This document shows positions 19,829-30,300 of a stretch of 64,000 nucleotides of DNA, piece by piece. The translations under genes and the position numbers were made by a program. Location: NCBI RefSeq assembly GCF_000688475.1, contig NZ_JIAN01000006.1, positions 496,001 through 560,000 on the forward strand, given 5' to 3'. Position 1 is the first letter of the stretch. Each line of letters opens with the position of its first letter. The notes under the pieces were generated by a model. It ran no database searches. It was not told the origin of the DNA and saw only the letters and a list, made by a program, of their open reading frames with translations. This DNA comes from Cellulomonas sp. URHE0023 (GTDB taxonomy: Bacteria; Actinomycetota; Actinomycetes; Actinomycetales; Cellulomonadaceae).

Positions 19829-22135
19829 CTACCGGCGGGCGGTCGAGCGGCGAGCCGCACGACGTCGCCGCTTCTCGTCTCGCAGGGAGACGGTCGAGAC
19901 CCGCGCACGGACACGACGTCGCCATCCCACGCTGTGCGCCATGGCTGCGACGGCGACCTGGACGTCCGACCAGTATGCGGCCACCTGCTCCGGAGCCGGA
20001 GTCGCCGGGCTGAACACCGCTCGGTCGGCCGACCGCGCCAGGGCACCCACCCGCGACGCGACGAGCGCTCCGTCGGGCACGTCCTCGAACGACGCCGCGA
20101 GGGCTCTTGCCGACTCGTTGCGCGTGGCCAGGCCGCCCGTCGGATGCCGCAGGTCACGCGCAGCATCGAGAAGCTCGTCCCATCCCCCAGCGACCCGCGC
20201 CACAGGGTCCGCGGTCCGCCGCCGACGCCGGCGCCTACGGACCTTCAGCAGCACGATCACGACGAACGGGGACACGAGCACGACCAACGGGATGCTGACG
20301 ACACCGGCGAGGCGCGTCACGCGAAGCCACAGAGGTGCCTCGTCGTCGGTCGGTTCCGAGTCGTCCACCTGGGGCTGCTCCGTGTCCTCGTCCGGCGGCG
20401 TGACGTCACCGGGCGGAGGAGGCGGCGGCTGGACCACCTGCGGGTTCGGCTCGGACTGCTTCTCCCGGTCGTTCTCCTGCGGCGTCTGCTCAGGCGGCGG
20501 CGTCGGGTCGAACGGGAGCCAGCCGTACCCCTGGAAGGCGATCTCGACCCAGGCCTGGATGTCCTTGCCGGTCACCGTCGTCGAGCCGTCGGCCGACTCA
20601 CCGTCCGCGTCGATCGAGGGCACGAAGCCGAGCACCACACGCGCAGGCAGCCCCATGTCGCGCGCCATCAGCGCCAACGCGGCCGCGTACTGCTCGCCGT
20701 CGCCCACCATGACGTCCGCGCCGAGCAGAGACGTGACCCTGTCCGCCCCGTGGCCGGACAGCGACGGGTAGTCGCCGGCGTCGACGTTGCCGTGGCTGAA
20801 GTAGCCCTGCTCGTTGAGCCAGCTCGAGAGAGCCGATGCGATCTGCACGGGACTGCCGGCATCGCGCGCCACGTCGGCCGCGGTGATCGAGACGATGTCC
20901 GGGACGCCGGACGGCGCCGGCTGAGCGATGTCCGCGGCCGGTGCACGACCGACGGTCTCCGCGTCGGCCACCGGCGGCACGATGACGTCGACCTCGTACG
21001 TGAGTCCCCTGTGCACGCCCTCGGTGACGACGGCCGCACCGGTCGCGTCGTTGTACCGCAGGCCGTTCGCCGCGGCCGGGTCGGTGACGTCGAACGAGGT
21101 CGCCTGCCCGACGGTCGGCAGCCACACGCCCTGAAGGTCCTCGACGCGGATCGTCACCTTCGCCTGCTGACCGCGCGCGCTGGTCTCGATCACGTCCCCG
21201 ACGCGCCTGAACTCCCCCGACGCCTCCGCAGAGCCGTCACCGGCGACGTTCCAGACGATGCCGTCGTAGCGATCCATCGTCGCGAGCCGGACCCGTGCGC
21301 CGTCCGGCAGACCAGCGACCGTGAACAACGGCGTGTCCGCGTCCTGCTTCACGAAGTCCCGGAACGCCGAGAGCGGACTCGGGTAGTCGCGGGGGTCGAA
21401 CGGCGGCACGATCTCGTCGCGGACCACGAACCGTTCGGTCGACGCCACGACCGCCGGCGCCCCGAACGTGCCCGCCGCGACCGCGACGACCAGCAGCATC
21501 GTGGTCGAGACCAGGCGTCGAGCCCGCAGACCACCGGACCGCCATGCGGCCCACGGGAGCAGGACCACGGCGAGCACGGTTCCCGTGAGGACCGGAGGGA
21601 TCGACGGCGTCCGGGTGCCGAGCACGATCGCACCCACGACGGCGACGACCGGGAGCAGGGCGGCCGAGGCCGCGACCGCAGGACGGCGCGCCCGCAGGGC
21701 CAGCGTGACGGCGATGGCTGCGCCGGCGAGAGCCATCGAGAACATCGCGACGAGCAGCGTCCCGCTCGTACCGACCGGAGGCTGGAGCGTGAGCATCTGC
21801 TTCCACGTCGACGCCAGACCGCTGGCGAGCTCGGTGATCGTGCTCGGCGTCGGCAGAAAGCCGGCGATCGTGCTGTTCGGTGCGGCCAACGGTCCACCGG
21901 CGACGAAGAACACGAGCACCAGCACCGCCACCACGGTCACGGCCGACCACCGGCGCCACGCACCGACACCGGCGACCGCGACGCCGAGTGCCAGCCCTCC
22001 CACGAGCGCGGGGACCGCAGCCTGCTCGCCGTACACCGACAGCAGCGGCAGCAGGGCAAGTCCCAGCATGGCGACGAGCACCGCGGTGTCCGTCGACCCT
22101 GCCCGCAGCGAGCGCGGGCGAGCGGCTGTCGTCAT
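19829..22135 (-). CDS. membrane transglutaminase-like protein with degenerate catalytic site
   Basis: A 768-residue protein: seven or so N-terminal membrane helices (to about residue 240), an outside region, the transglutaminase-core fold (about 430-545), a Pro/Glu/Asp-rich linker with polyproline, one more membrane helix (about 610-635) and a cytoplasmic tail. The fold is clear (MARDMGLPARVVLGF and GYGWLPFDPTP), but the catalytic Cys position reads Gly480 (GDGEQY) and the catalytic His reads Gln527 (KDIQAWVE); only Asp543 remains. It is therefore probably a non-enzymatic binding or scaffold protein. ATG 22135 overlaps the DUF58 stop (ATGA). Transglutaminase with DUF58 and MoxR is a conserved trio. 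Confidence 0.92.
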   Translation of the reverse strand: MTTAARPRSLRAGSTDTAVLVAMLGLALLPLLSVYGEQAAVPALVGGLALGVAVAGVGAWRRWSAVTVVAVLVLVFFVAGGPLAAPNSTIAGFLPTPSTITELASGLASTWKQMLTLQPPVGTSGTLLVAMFSMALAGAAIAVTLALRARRPAVAASAALLPVVAVVGAIVLGTRTPSIPPVLTGTVLAVVLLPWAAWRSGGLRARRLVSTTMLLVVAVAAGTFGAPAVVASTERFVVRDEIVPPFDPRDYPSPLSAFRDFVKQDADTPLFTVAGLPDGARVRLATMDRYDGIVWNVAGDGSAEASGEFRRVGDVIETSARGQQAKVTIRVEDLQGVWLPTVGQATSFDVTDPAAANGLRYNDATGAAVVTEGVHRGLTYEVDVIVPPVADAETVGRAPAADIAQPAPSGVPDIVSITAADVARDAGSPVQIASALSSWLNEQGYFSHGNVDAGDYPSLSGHGADRVTSLLGADVMVGDGEQYAAALALMARDMGLPARVVLGFVPSIDADGESADGSTTVTGKDIQAWVEIAFQGYGWLPFDPTPPPEQTPQENDREKQSEPNPQVVQPPPPPPGDVTPPDEDTEQPQVDDSEPTDDEAPLWLRVTRLAGVVSIPLVVLVSPFVVIVLLKVRRRRRRRRTADPVARVAGGWDELLDAARDLRHPTGGLATRNESARALAASFEDVPDGALVASRVGALARSADRAVFSPATPAPEQVAAYWSDVQVAVAAMAHSVGWRRRVRARVSTVSLRDEKRRRRAARRSTARR

Positions 22136-23280
22136 GCCGTCACCCGCCGCAGCAGGCGGGGCAGGTCGTCGAGCGCGCCGAGGGTCGCGACGCTGAGCGA
22201 GCCACGCGTGCGCACCGACAGGTCGGCGCCACGCTCGCAGCACAGGACGACGGTCCGCGTCCCGGTCGGAACATGGCGGGACCCGAGCCGCAGCTCTGCC
22301 GCAGTGGGGACCGAGCCCGTCACCAGCATCGCGACCGACGCCTCGGGTGCCTCCCGGGCGACGCGTCGGCCGAGCAGCGCCATGCCGGCACCGCTCGAGC
22401 TCAGCTGCAGCCCGGAGCAGTCGTCCAGGAGCAGCGGTGGCGTCTCCACCCGGAGCGTCCCAGGCCCCGCGAGGACGGCGAGCTCGCGCTCCTCGCGGAG
22501 CGTCTGGACACCGACCGAGGCGACGACCGAGACCGCCAGCTCGAACTCGTCGTCGTCGGCGTAGTCCCGGGGGTCCGTGGCCAGCGCCAGGGCCGTCTGC
22601 GTCCGCCGGGTGTCCTCGAACTGCTTGACCATGAGGCTGCCGCGCCGAGCGGTCGTCCGCCAGTGGATGTACCGGCGGTCGTCGCCTGCCACGTAGTCGC
22701 GCAGCGCGTGGAACGACAGGTCGGAGTCCGACAGGTCACGCGTGGCCTGCCCCTCGAGATCCCGCAGGAGTCCTGAGCTTGCTCCGGCCAGCGAGACGAG
22801 CAGCGGGTGGACGAACAGCTCGACCGGTCGGGTCCAGCGCACGCTGCGCCGCGCCAGCCCGAACGGGTCGCCCCGGACGGAGCGCACCGGTCCGACCACG
22901 ATGACGGCACGTCGCGCCGTGGGGATGGCGAACAGGTCGTCGTGCTCAACGCCGGAGGCCAGTGCGGGCACCGAGAACTCGGCGGTGACCGCGCCGACAG
23001 GCAGCTCGACGCGCGAAGGCAAGGACCTGCGTCGTGCGATGTTGCGCACCACCAGCCGACCGAGCGCACGCTCGCCCACGCGGACGCGCCGGTCCGCCAT
23101 GTCGAGCGTGATCTCGTACCGCGAGCGACCGACCGTCATGAGCACCGCGACGATCAGCACCGCCGCCAGGGCCGCGCCGATCGCCGCGACCTCCAGCCAC
23201 CCGAGCCAGCGGGCCAGCACGAGGCAGCCGACGGACAGGACCGCCACTGCCCAGCCGACCGGTGAGACTCGCAGACCCAT
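22132..23280 (-). CDS. DUF58 domain membrane protein
   Basis: A 382-residue protein with two N-terminal membrane helices (about 8-25 and 30-50) and a cytoplasmic or periplasmic DUF58/VWA-like region with the hallmark DYVAGDDRRYIHWRTTAR followed by RGSLMVKQFEDTR. DUF58 proteins work with MoxR AAA+ ATPases, probably as the target or adaptor. The gene sits five bases after moxR and overlaps the transglutaminase-like gene, so the three are made together. Confidence 0.95.
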   Translation of the reverse strand: MGLRVSPVGWAVAVLSVGCLVLARWLGWLEVAAIGAALAAVLIVAVLMTVGRSRYEITLDMADRRVRVGERALGRLVVRNIARRRSLPSRVELPVGAVTAEFSVPALASGVEHDDLFAIPTARRAVIVVGPVRSVRGDPFGLARRSVRWTRPVELFVHPLLVSLAGASSGLLRDLEGQATRDLSDSDLSFHALRDYVAGDDRRYIHWRTTARRGSLMVKQFEDTRRTQTALALATDPRDYADDDEFELAVSVVASVGVQTLREERELAVLAGPGTLRVETPPLLLDDCSGLQLSSSGAGMALLGRRVAREAPEASVAMLVTGSVPTAAELRLGSRHVPTGTRTVVLCCERGADLSVRTRGSLSVATLGALDDLPRLLRRVTA

Positions 23281-23285
23281 GGTGC

Positions 23286-24299
23286 TCAGGCCGCCCGCAG
23301 GGCAGGCGGTGCCGTCGTCTCGAGGATGCGGGCCAGCACGTCGACCGCGGTCACGCCTGCGAACTCTGCCTCGGTGTCGAGGATGAGCCGGTGCGCGAGG
23401 ACAGGCTGGGCCAGGTCCTTGATGTCGTCGGGGATGACGTACTCGCGGCCCGCCGCGGCAGCCCAGACCTTGGCCGTGCGGACCAGGGCCAGACCACCGC
23501 GGATGCTCGCGCCGATCGCCGTCTGCGGGTCGTCGCGAGTCGCCTCGGTCAGGCGTGCGACGTAGTCCAGCACCACGTCGTCGATGTGCACGGTCTGCGC
23601 GAGGTCCGCCATCGTCCCCACGGCCTCGGTGGTGATGCGCGCCTGCAGGTTCGTGGTGCGGTCCTTCGCGCCCGCGAGGATCTCGATCGTCGACGACCGG
23701 TCGGGGTAGCCGAGCGAGGTCTTGATCAGGAACCGGTCCAGCTGCGCCTCGGGCAGGCGGTACGTGCCGGCCTGCTCGATCGGGTTCTGCGTCGCGATGA
23801 CCATGAACGGACGGCCGACCGGGTGGGTCACACCGTCGACCGTGATGTTGCCCTCCTCCATGACCTCGAGGAGCGCGGCCTGCGTCTTGGGAGACGCCCG
23901 GTTGATCTCGTCGGCGAGCACGACGGACGCGAAGATCGGGCCCGGGTGGAACTCGAAGCGGTGCGTCCCCTGGTCGTAGATCGTCACGCCCGTGACGTCC
24001 GACGGCAGCAGGTCGGGCGTGAACTGGATCCGGTGGTGGCTGCCCTGCACCGTGGCCGCAAGCGCCTTGGCCAACGACGTCTTCCCTGTGCCCGGGGCGT
24101 CCTCGAGCAGCAGGTGCCCCTCGGCGATCATCGCGGTCAGCGCGAGCCGGACGGTGTGGTCCTTGCCGAGCAGCGCGAGCCCCACGTTGGACACCAGGGC
24201 CTCGAAGGTCTCGGCGAACCAGGTGCTCTGTTCGGGGTCCATGTGCGCGATCTCCAGGTGGTCGTTCAACAGGTCATGGTCGGTTGCGGTCCTGCTCAT
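23286..24299 (-). CDS. MoxR-family AAA+ ATPase
   Basis: A 337-residue chaperone-like ATPase. Walker A EDAPGTGKTSL (about residue 60-70), Walker B VLADEINRASPKTQ, sensor 1 ATQNPIEQAGTYRLPEAQLDRF and sensor 2 GASIRGGLALVRTAKVWA are intact. MoxR proteins remodel or activate partners that carry VWA/DUF58 domains; the adjacent DUF58 gene supplies the likely partner. ATG 24299 gives a full MoxR N-terminus; ATG 24242 is an alternative that would remove 19 residues. It starts 11 bases after the giant FN3 gene ends. Confidence 0.95.
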   Translation of the reverse strand: MSRTATDHDLLNDHLEIAHMDPEQSTWFAETFEALVSNVGLALLGKDHTVRLALTAMIAEGHLLLEDAPGTGKTSLAKALAATVQGSHHRIQFTPDLLPSDVTGVTIYDQGTHRFEFHPGPIFASVVLADEINRASPKTQAALLEVMEEGNITVDGVTHPVGRPFMVIATQNPIEQAGTYRLPEAQLDRFLIKTSLGYPDRSSTIEILAGAKDRTTNLQARITTEAVGTMADLAQTVHIDDVVLDYVARLTEATRDDPQTAIGASIRGGLALVRTAKVWAAAAGREYVIPDDIKDLAQPVLAHRLILDTEAEFAGVTAVDVLARILETTAPPALRAA

Positions 24300-24310
24300 G
24301 GTGTCGGCAC

Positions 24311-27300
24311 CTACGGCGAGGGAACTGAGACATCCAGCACGCCCGGCTGTCCCCACCCTTGCGAGTTCTGCGCCTGCACCTCGACGTGGATGGTGGTGCC
24401 GGGTGTCACGGCCACATCGAAGGTGAGCTTGTCCTCCGGGAGCGTGCCGTCAGCCTCGACATCACCCGTCACGGTCCACCGGTAGGCCGTGATGCGGCGG
24501 TGATGGCTGTCGGGCGCGTCCCACGCGATGGTGGCCTTCGTGCCATCCGCGCTCACGGTCGCTCTGAGCACAGGCGCCGCGGGCGCCGACGGCAGACCCA
24601 CCGGGGCCGAGCTCGAGCCCGGCTCGCTCCAGCCCTGGGAGTTGTGCACCCGGTAGTCGACCGTGACCGCGTGCGTCGGGGGTGTGGTGTCGATGGTCGC
24701 CGGAAGGGCGGAGCCCATCGCCACGTCCTGCCAGGGGCCACCGTTGACGCTGACCTGCTGGCCGTCGATCGCAGCCCCGCCGTTCGCGCCGAGCGCGTAG
24801 GTCACCTTCACCTGGTCGACGCCACCCGTCGTGACCGCCACCACCGGGGAGGCAGGGCGCGTCACGGGTGTGACCGTGGGCAGGTCGAGCCAGTCCCCCG
24901 CGAGGTCGCGGGAGTTCACGGCCCGCACCCGGTACGTCACCGAGGCGCCGCCGACGAGGTTCTGGATCGTCGTCCCCGTGCCGGCGACCGCGGTCGGGGC
25001 CGCGTCGTCGAGCTGGATCTCGTAGTGGTCGATCGAGACGCCGACGCCCCCGGTCTCGGTGGGGGGCGCCCACGCCAGGGTCACCGAGCCGGCTCCCCAG
25101 GGCGCGCCGTTGAGCACAGGCGCGGACGAGGGTGCGGTCGGTGCGGTCGGCTGGCTCCAGGTCTCACCAAGGGCCGTTCCCCAGGGCGACGATCCGGCCT
25201 TGTTGAGCGCACGGACCCCGATCCGGTAGGTGTGCCCCCGGGTCGCCGGGAAGCTGTACGCCAGCGTGGCGGCGTCGAGCCCGACCGGCGTCCCGTCGTC
25301 GACCGAGATCTCGAAGCCGCGGACCGCGTCGCCGTGGCCGTCCGGCAGGTTCCAGCCGACCGTGATCTGCGGCGCACCGAACCAGCCGGTCTCGCTGCGC
25401 GACGCAGCCACCGTCGGAGCGTCCGGCGCAGCAGCCGGGACCATCGGCAGCGACGAGTCGGACCAAGGCCCGGGGTCCGGCGCTTTGTTATGCGCCCGGA
25501 CGCGCACCGAGTACGCCGTCCCGTTCTTGAGACCGGAGAACGTGTAGCTCGTCGTCGCCGACGAGACGCTCGCAGAACCGGACGGGGGCGTCGGCGAGAT
25601 CTCCACGGTGTAGTCGGTGATGGGCGATCCCGTCTGGACCGGCGCGGTCCACGTCGCGCGCACGGAGGCGGCCCCGAACTCGAGCACCGGCATGCCGGGC
25701 TGGCCGGGCACCGCGTCGGGCCGGGCGGGTGCCGAGGCGAGACTGGCGTCGGACCAGTCGACGACGTTCTGCGCGGCCACGGTGAACGTGTACTCGGTGT
25801 CGTTGGTCAGGTTGTCGATCGTGCACGTCGTGCTCACGCACGAACGCACGATGTTCCCGGGGTTGGCCACGACCCGGTACCCGAGGATCGGTGCACCGCG
25901 GCTGTCCGGCGCATCCCACGACAGCACGACCGTCTTGTCGCGGATCTCACCGATCCGCGGGGCCGTCGGTGTCGCAGGCTTGCCCCGCACGACCGTGTAG
26001 ATCCGGCCCTCGACCTCACGATCGGGGTCACCGGTCACGTCACGGACGCGGAAGCGGGTGACCATCTGGCCGATGAATCCGGCGGCAGGTCGGACGCTCA
26101 CCGAGCTCGACGTGGCACTTGCCGTACCGGCGCCGGGCGTCTCGACGGTGGCCCCGACGACGGTCAAGGGTTCGCTGAACGGGTTGTACGCGTTCTCGAG
26201 CACCTGGACGGTGCTCTCCTTGCCCTCGACACCCTCGATCTGGACGTCCTGTACCTGGGCGATCCGCCGCGTGCTGGCGATCACCCGCAGGTCGACCGAC
26301 TGGTCGAGCGAGCCGCTGCGGCCGTACCCGATCTTCAGTGCGAGCTTCTCGGTGCGGCCCTTGGTCGCCGTCTCGGCGGCCGACACCGTCAGGAAGCTGC
26401 CGTTCTCGATCGTCGCGGTGAACCCGGCGGGCACCGCCGAGTTGATCTGGTAGGAGTACCGAACCTTCGAGGGGTCTTCGGTGTCACCCTCCGGACCGGT
26501 CGTGAACGAACGCAGGTCGACGGGCAGCGGAGCCTCGCCGGGCGCGACGTCGATCGTCGACGGCGTGAACGTCGGCGGGTGGTCGTCGATCGCGTAGACG
26601 GTGATCTGCAAGGTGATGATCGCCGTGCGCGCCGACGCGTCGGCGGGACCGGACGCGTCCGTGACGGGGACCGTGATCGACGCCGGGCCCGCGTAGCCCG
26701 GGGCGGACGTGAACTGCAGGGTCCTGTCGTCCTTGAGCAGGCTCGTGCGGTCCGACTTCGTGGCGCTGAGCCCCGCGGGGTCCGCGACCGTCGGTGTGCG
26801 GCCCGGAGCCACCTGGACCTGTTCGTCCAGAGGAATCACGAGCTGGGCGCCCGAGGCGACCCGGAGCTCCGGTGCCTTGGGTCGGGCGGTCGGCGGGAAG
26901 AACCCGAGCGCGGGCACCGTGATGAACGCGTACGACGCCGCGGAGGTGGACGTCTTGTTGGTGAGCAGGAACGGAACCGTCTGGGAGTGGTCGACGAGCG
27001 TCACGACGACCTTGCCGCCGACCACCGAGGCCACGTCGGCGAGCGAGCCCGGCACCGACACCACCAGGTCGCTCAGCGGGCCGCTGGGGTTCTGCGCGAC
27101 CGCGAGCACGTCGACGCTGACCTCCGTGCGCCCCAGCGTGTCCAGCGCGTTCACCACGACGTCCCGAGCGATCGGAGGCAGGACCCGCGCGTCGGCAGCG
27201 ACCGTGACGGTGAGCACTGCGGTGTCCCGGCCGCCGCGGCTGTTCTCGACCGTGTACCCGATCTGCAGCACGGTCGGCGCGTCGGGCGCGTGCACGATGA

Positions 27301-30300
27301 TGCGACGCCCGTCGGGCTGCGCGTCCGTCCCGGGGGCCATGTCGAGGAGCGGGTTGAGCGTGAGCTCGCCACCGCTCGAGTCGACGTCGTTGGCCAGGAC
27401 ACGCACCTCGACGCGCTGGCCGGGCTTCACGGTGACCTGGTCGTCCCGGGCCGTCACCAGCGCGGCGCTGGTGGGCCTCGGGCTGATGCCGACGCGGATC
27501 TTGGCCACCGCTCGCTGCCCGGTCCAGTCCTCGACCGCGTAGGTGAACTCGTCGGTGTCGAGCTCGTCAGGCAGCGCCTGGTACTCCAGCCAGTCGGGTC
27601 CGACGGCGGTGACCCGGCCACGCGACGGGGACGACGCGATGCCGAGCAGCGTCACACCGTCACCGTCGGCGTCGATCCCGACCAGCGGGACCACGATCCG
27701 GACCTTGTCGCCCTCGAACACCCGGGCCGTGAGGTCGCGGGGCCGCGGCGGCGCCTTGGTCCCGGCATCGGACTCGTGGACCCGTACGGTCACGGTGGCG
27801 GCCGTGACGTTGCCCGTCGCGTCCATGACGGAGAACGTCGCCCGCGCGGTGAGCGGGTTCGGCGGCGCCTGGTACCGCAGCACGTCCCCGGACACGAACA
27901 GAAGACCCTCGCCCGGACCGAGCGGCTCGGCCAGCTCGGGCACCAGGACCGGGCGGTCGCCGTCCGGGTCGAACGCGCCGTCGAGCACCGGGATCGTGAC
28001 GACGCCCCCTGTCCGGACGTCGACCTCGACGTTGGGCACGACAGGTGGCTGGGACGACGTCGACGCGGGCACGGGCTGGACGATGATCTCGCCCACGGCC
28101 GACGACTGACCGCTGGAGACCGAGTAGCGCAGCACGACCGGCAGGGTCAGCGTGCGCTCGGAGCGGATCTGCACCAGGTGGTGGTCGAGGATCGCGACGC
28201 GCAGGCCCGACCCCTCGGGCACCTCGACCGACTGCAGGACCAGCACCTTGCCCGCCGGGTCGGAGTCGTTGTCGAGCGGGTCGATCGTGACCTCGCCACC
28301 GGCCGGCAGCGACGCCCGGTCACGGACCGCGACCGGCGGTTCGGCCGTCTCGGGCCACTCCTTCACGTCGATGCGCGCGAGCCCGGTGGCCTGCTGCGGT
28401 GATGCGGTCACGAGGAAGGGCACGTAGTAGCTGCCTGCGCGCGCGGCGCTGAACGTGAAGGTGCCCGCCTGCAGGTCGCTCGAGACGGTCGCCCCGACGA
28501 CCTCGTCGACGCCGGCGAGCCGCGGCGGCTCGCTCGACGAGCTGCGCACCGAGTCCAGCGGGTGCAGGGTGACCGGCATGTCGACGTAGGTGACGGCGAA
28601 CACCGGGTCGATCTGCGGCGCCATCGAACCCGCGGGGCGCACGTCGACGTCGAGGACGCCTTCGGTCGTGGTGCGGCCGTCGGAGACCTGCAGCGTGACG
28701 CGCGTGCGCCCGAGCGTCGGCCCGTCCGCCTTGAACGTGAGGGTCCCGTCCTGCCGGAAGCGCGCCGAGCCGGCGGCCGGGTCTGCGACGGCACCGATGA
28801 GCAGCAGGTCGTCGCCGTCCGGGTCGACGAAGTCCGCGAGGACCTGGTGGTCGGCCTGTCCGCCCTGCTCGACGGTCAGGGAGCCGGTCCTCACCTGGAT
28901 CGGTGGCGCATCCGTGCTCTCGTCATGGACCGTGAGCACGACGTGCCCGGTCGACGGTGCCGTCGTGCCGCGACCGTCGCTGATCGTGTACGTGAGCTCG
29001 GCCGAACCGACCGCCGTGGCTGCGACCTGGACCTGCAGGGCTCGCCCGCCGTAGATCAGTGCCACCGTCCCGAACTCGGGTGGCACCTGGTCGAACTGGG
29101 AGATCGAGAGGATGCCGCAGTCGGACGACGAGTCGTTGTCGACGACCGGCAGGATCGTCGCGCGACCCGGCCGCACCCCGAACGCGTCGTCGGCGGCGGT
29201 CGGCGGCGCCGACTCGTTCGAGCACTCCGTGACGAGCTCCTGCGTCGTGTCCGTGCTCTGGGACTGGTCTTCCGTCTGCTCGGGGTCCTCCTGCGGCACG
29301 ACCTCGTTCCAGTTGGGCACGCGCAGGTCGGTGTCCTGAAGCGGCAGCCAGAGCCGGCCCCGGAGCGTGTCGTTGAGCACGACGACCTGCCGGTTGACCC
29401 GGAACGCCAGCGCGTCCGAGCTGGACATGCCCTCGAGGTCGCTCACCTTCGCCTTCGCGCCGTCGCACAGCTCGAGGTAGGACCCGTTGCCGGTCGCCCA
29501 CGCGCCGAGCGCGCACGCGCCCACCCGGACGGGCTCGGCGGGCTTTCCCGACCCATCCGTCGGGTGCTCGACCACGTCGCCGCCGTCGAGCGGAACCTCG
29601 ATGAGCGCGGTCGTGCTGGCGACGAGGACGACCGAGGACGCCGGACCGGGCTGCTGCAGGCGCAGACCGTCACCCGGCACCTCGACCGCGCCGTGCAACG
29701 TGCGCACCGTGCTCCCGGAGAGAGTCACGGGCTGGTCGCCGACCGCGGTGACCTGGTCGACCTCCCCGGTCCCGAGGGTGCCGACGGACGAGGACTGGAC
29801 CGACCCACCGGAGAGGTCGACGCGCGTGACCGCGCCGTCGTCGGCTGCCACCCCGAGAACCGCTCCGCCCTGGGCGACGACGACCTTGCCCCCTGAGCCG
29901 AGCTCGAGGTCCGGCGCGTCCGTGCCGATCCGAAGTCCGTCCAGGTCGCCGATCGCCCGGACCCAGGCGTTGCCGTCCGCGTCTGCGACGGCGACGGTCC
30001 CGCCGGCCATGCGGACCGTGGCCCCCGGGGTCGCAACCTGCGTCGTGATCGTGACGGACGCGGGATCGACGACCGACACCTGCCCCTGCTCCACGAGCAG
30101 GATGTCGCCCTCGTCCTGGAGGACGTCGAAGTCCGTGCCGTCCGCCACCAGGCCCCCGTTGAGCTCCTCGACCGTGGCGTTGTACCGGCCGAGCTGGCTC
30201 TGGCTCGTCGCGGTCAGCCAGACGGCTCCGTCGTTGAGGTCGAGGCGCGCGAGCGGGAAGCCCTGGTCGACGAGTGCGAGCACGGCGACCAGGACGGGGA

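Noticed and set aside
24359..28402. A 1347-codon open frame on the plus strand
   Set aside because: It lies opposite the giant FN3 gene; such long antisense frames arise from the G+C-rich third positions. Its translation is a low-complexity Arg/Gly/Asp/Val-rich string with no domain.
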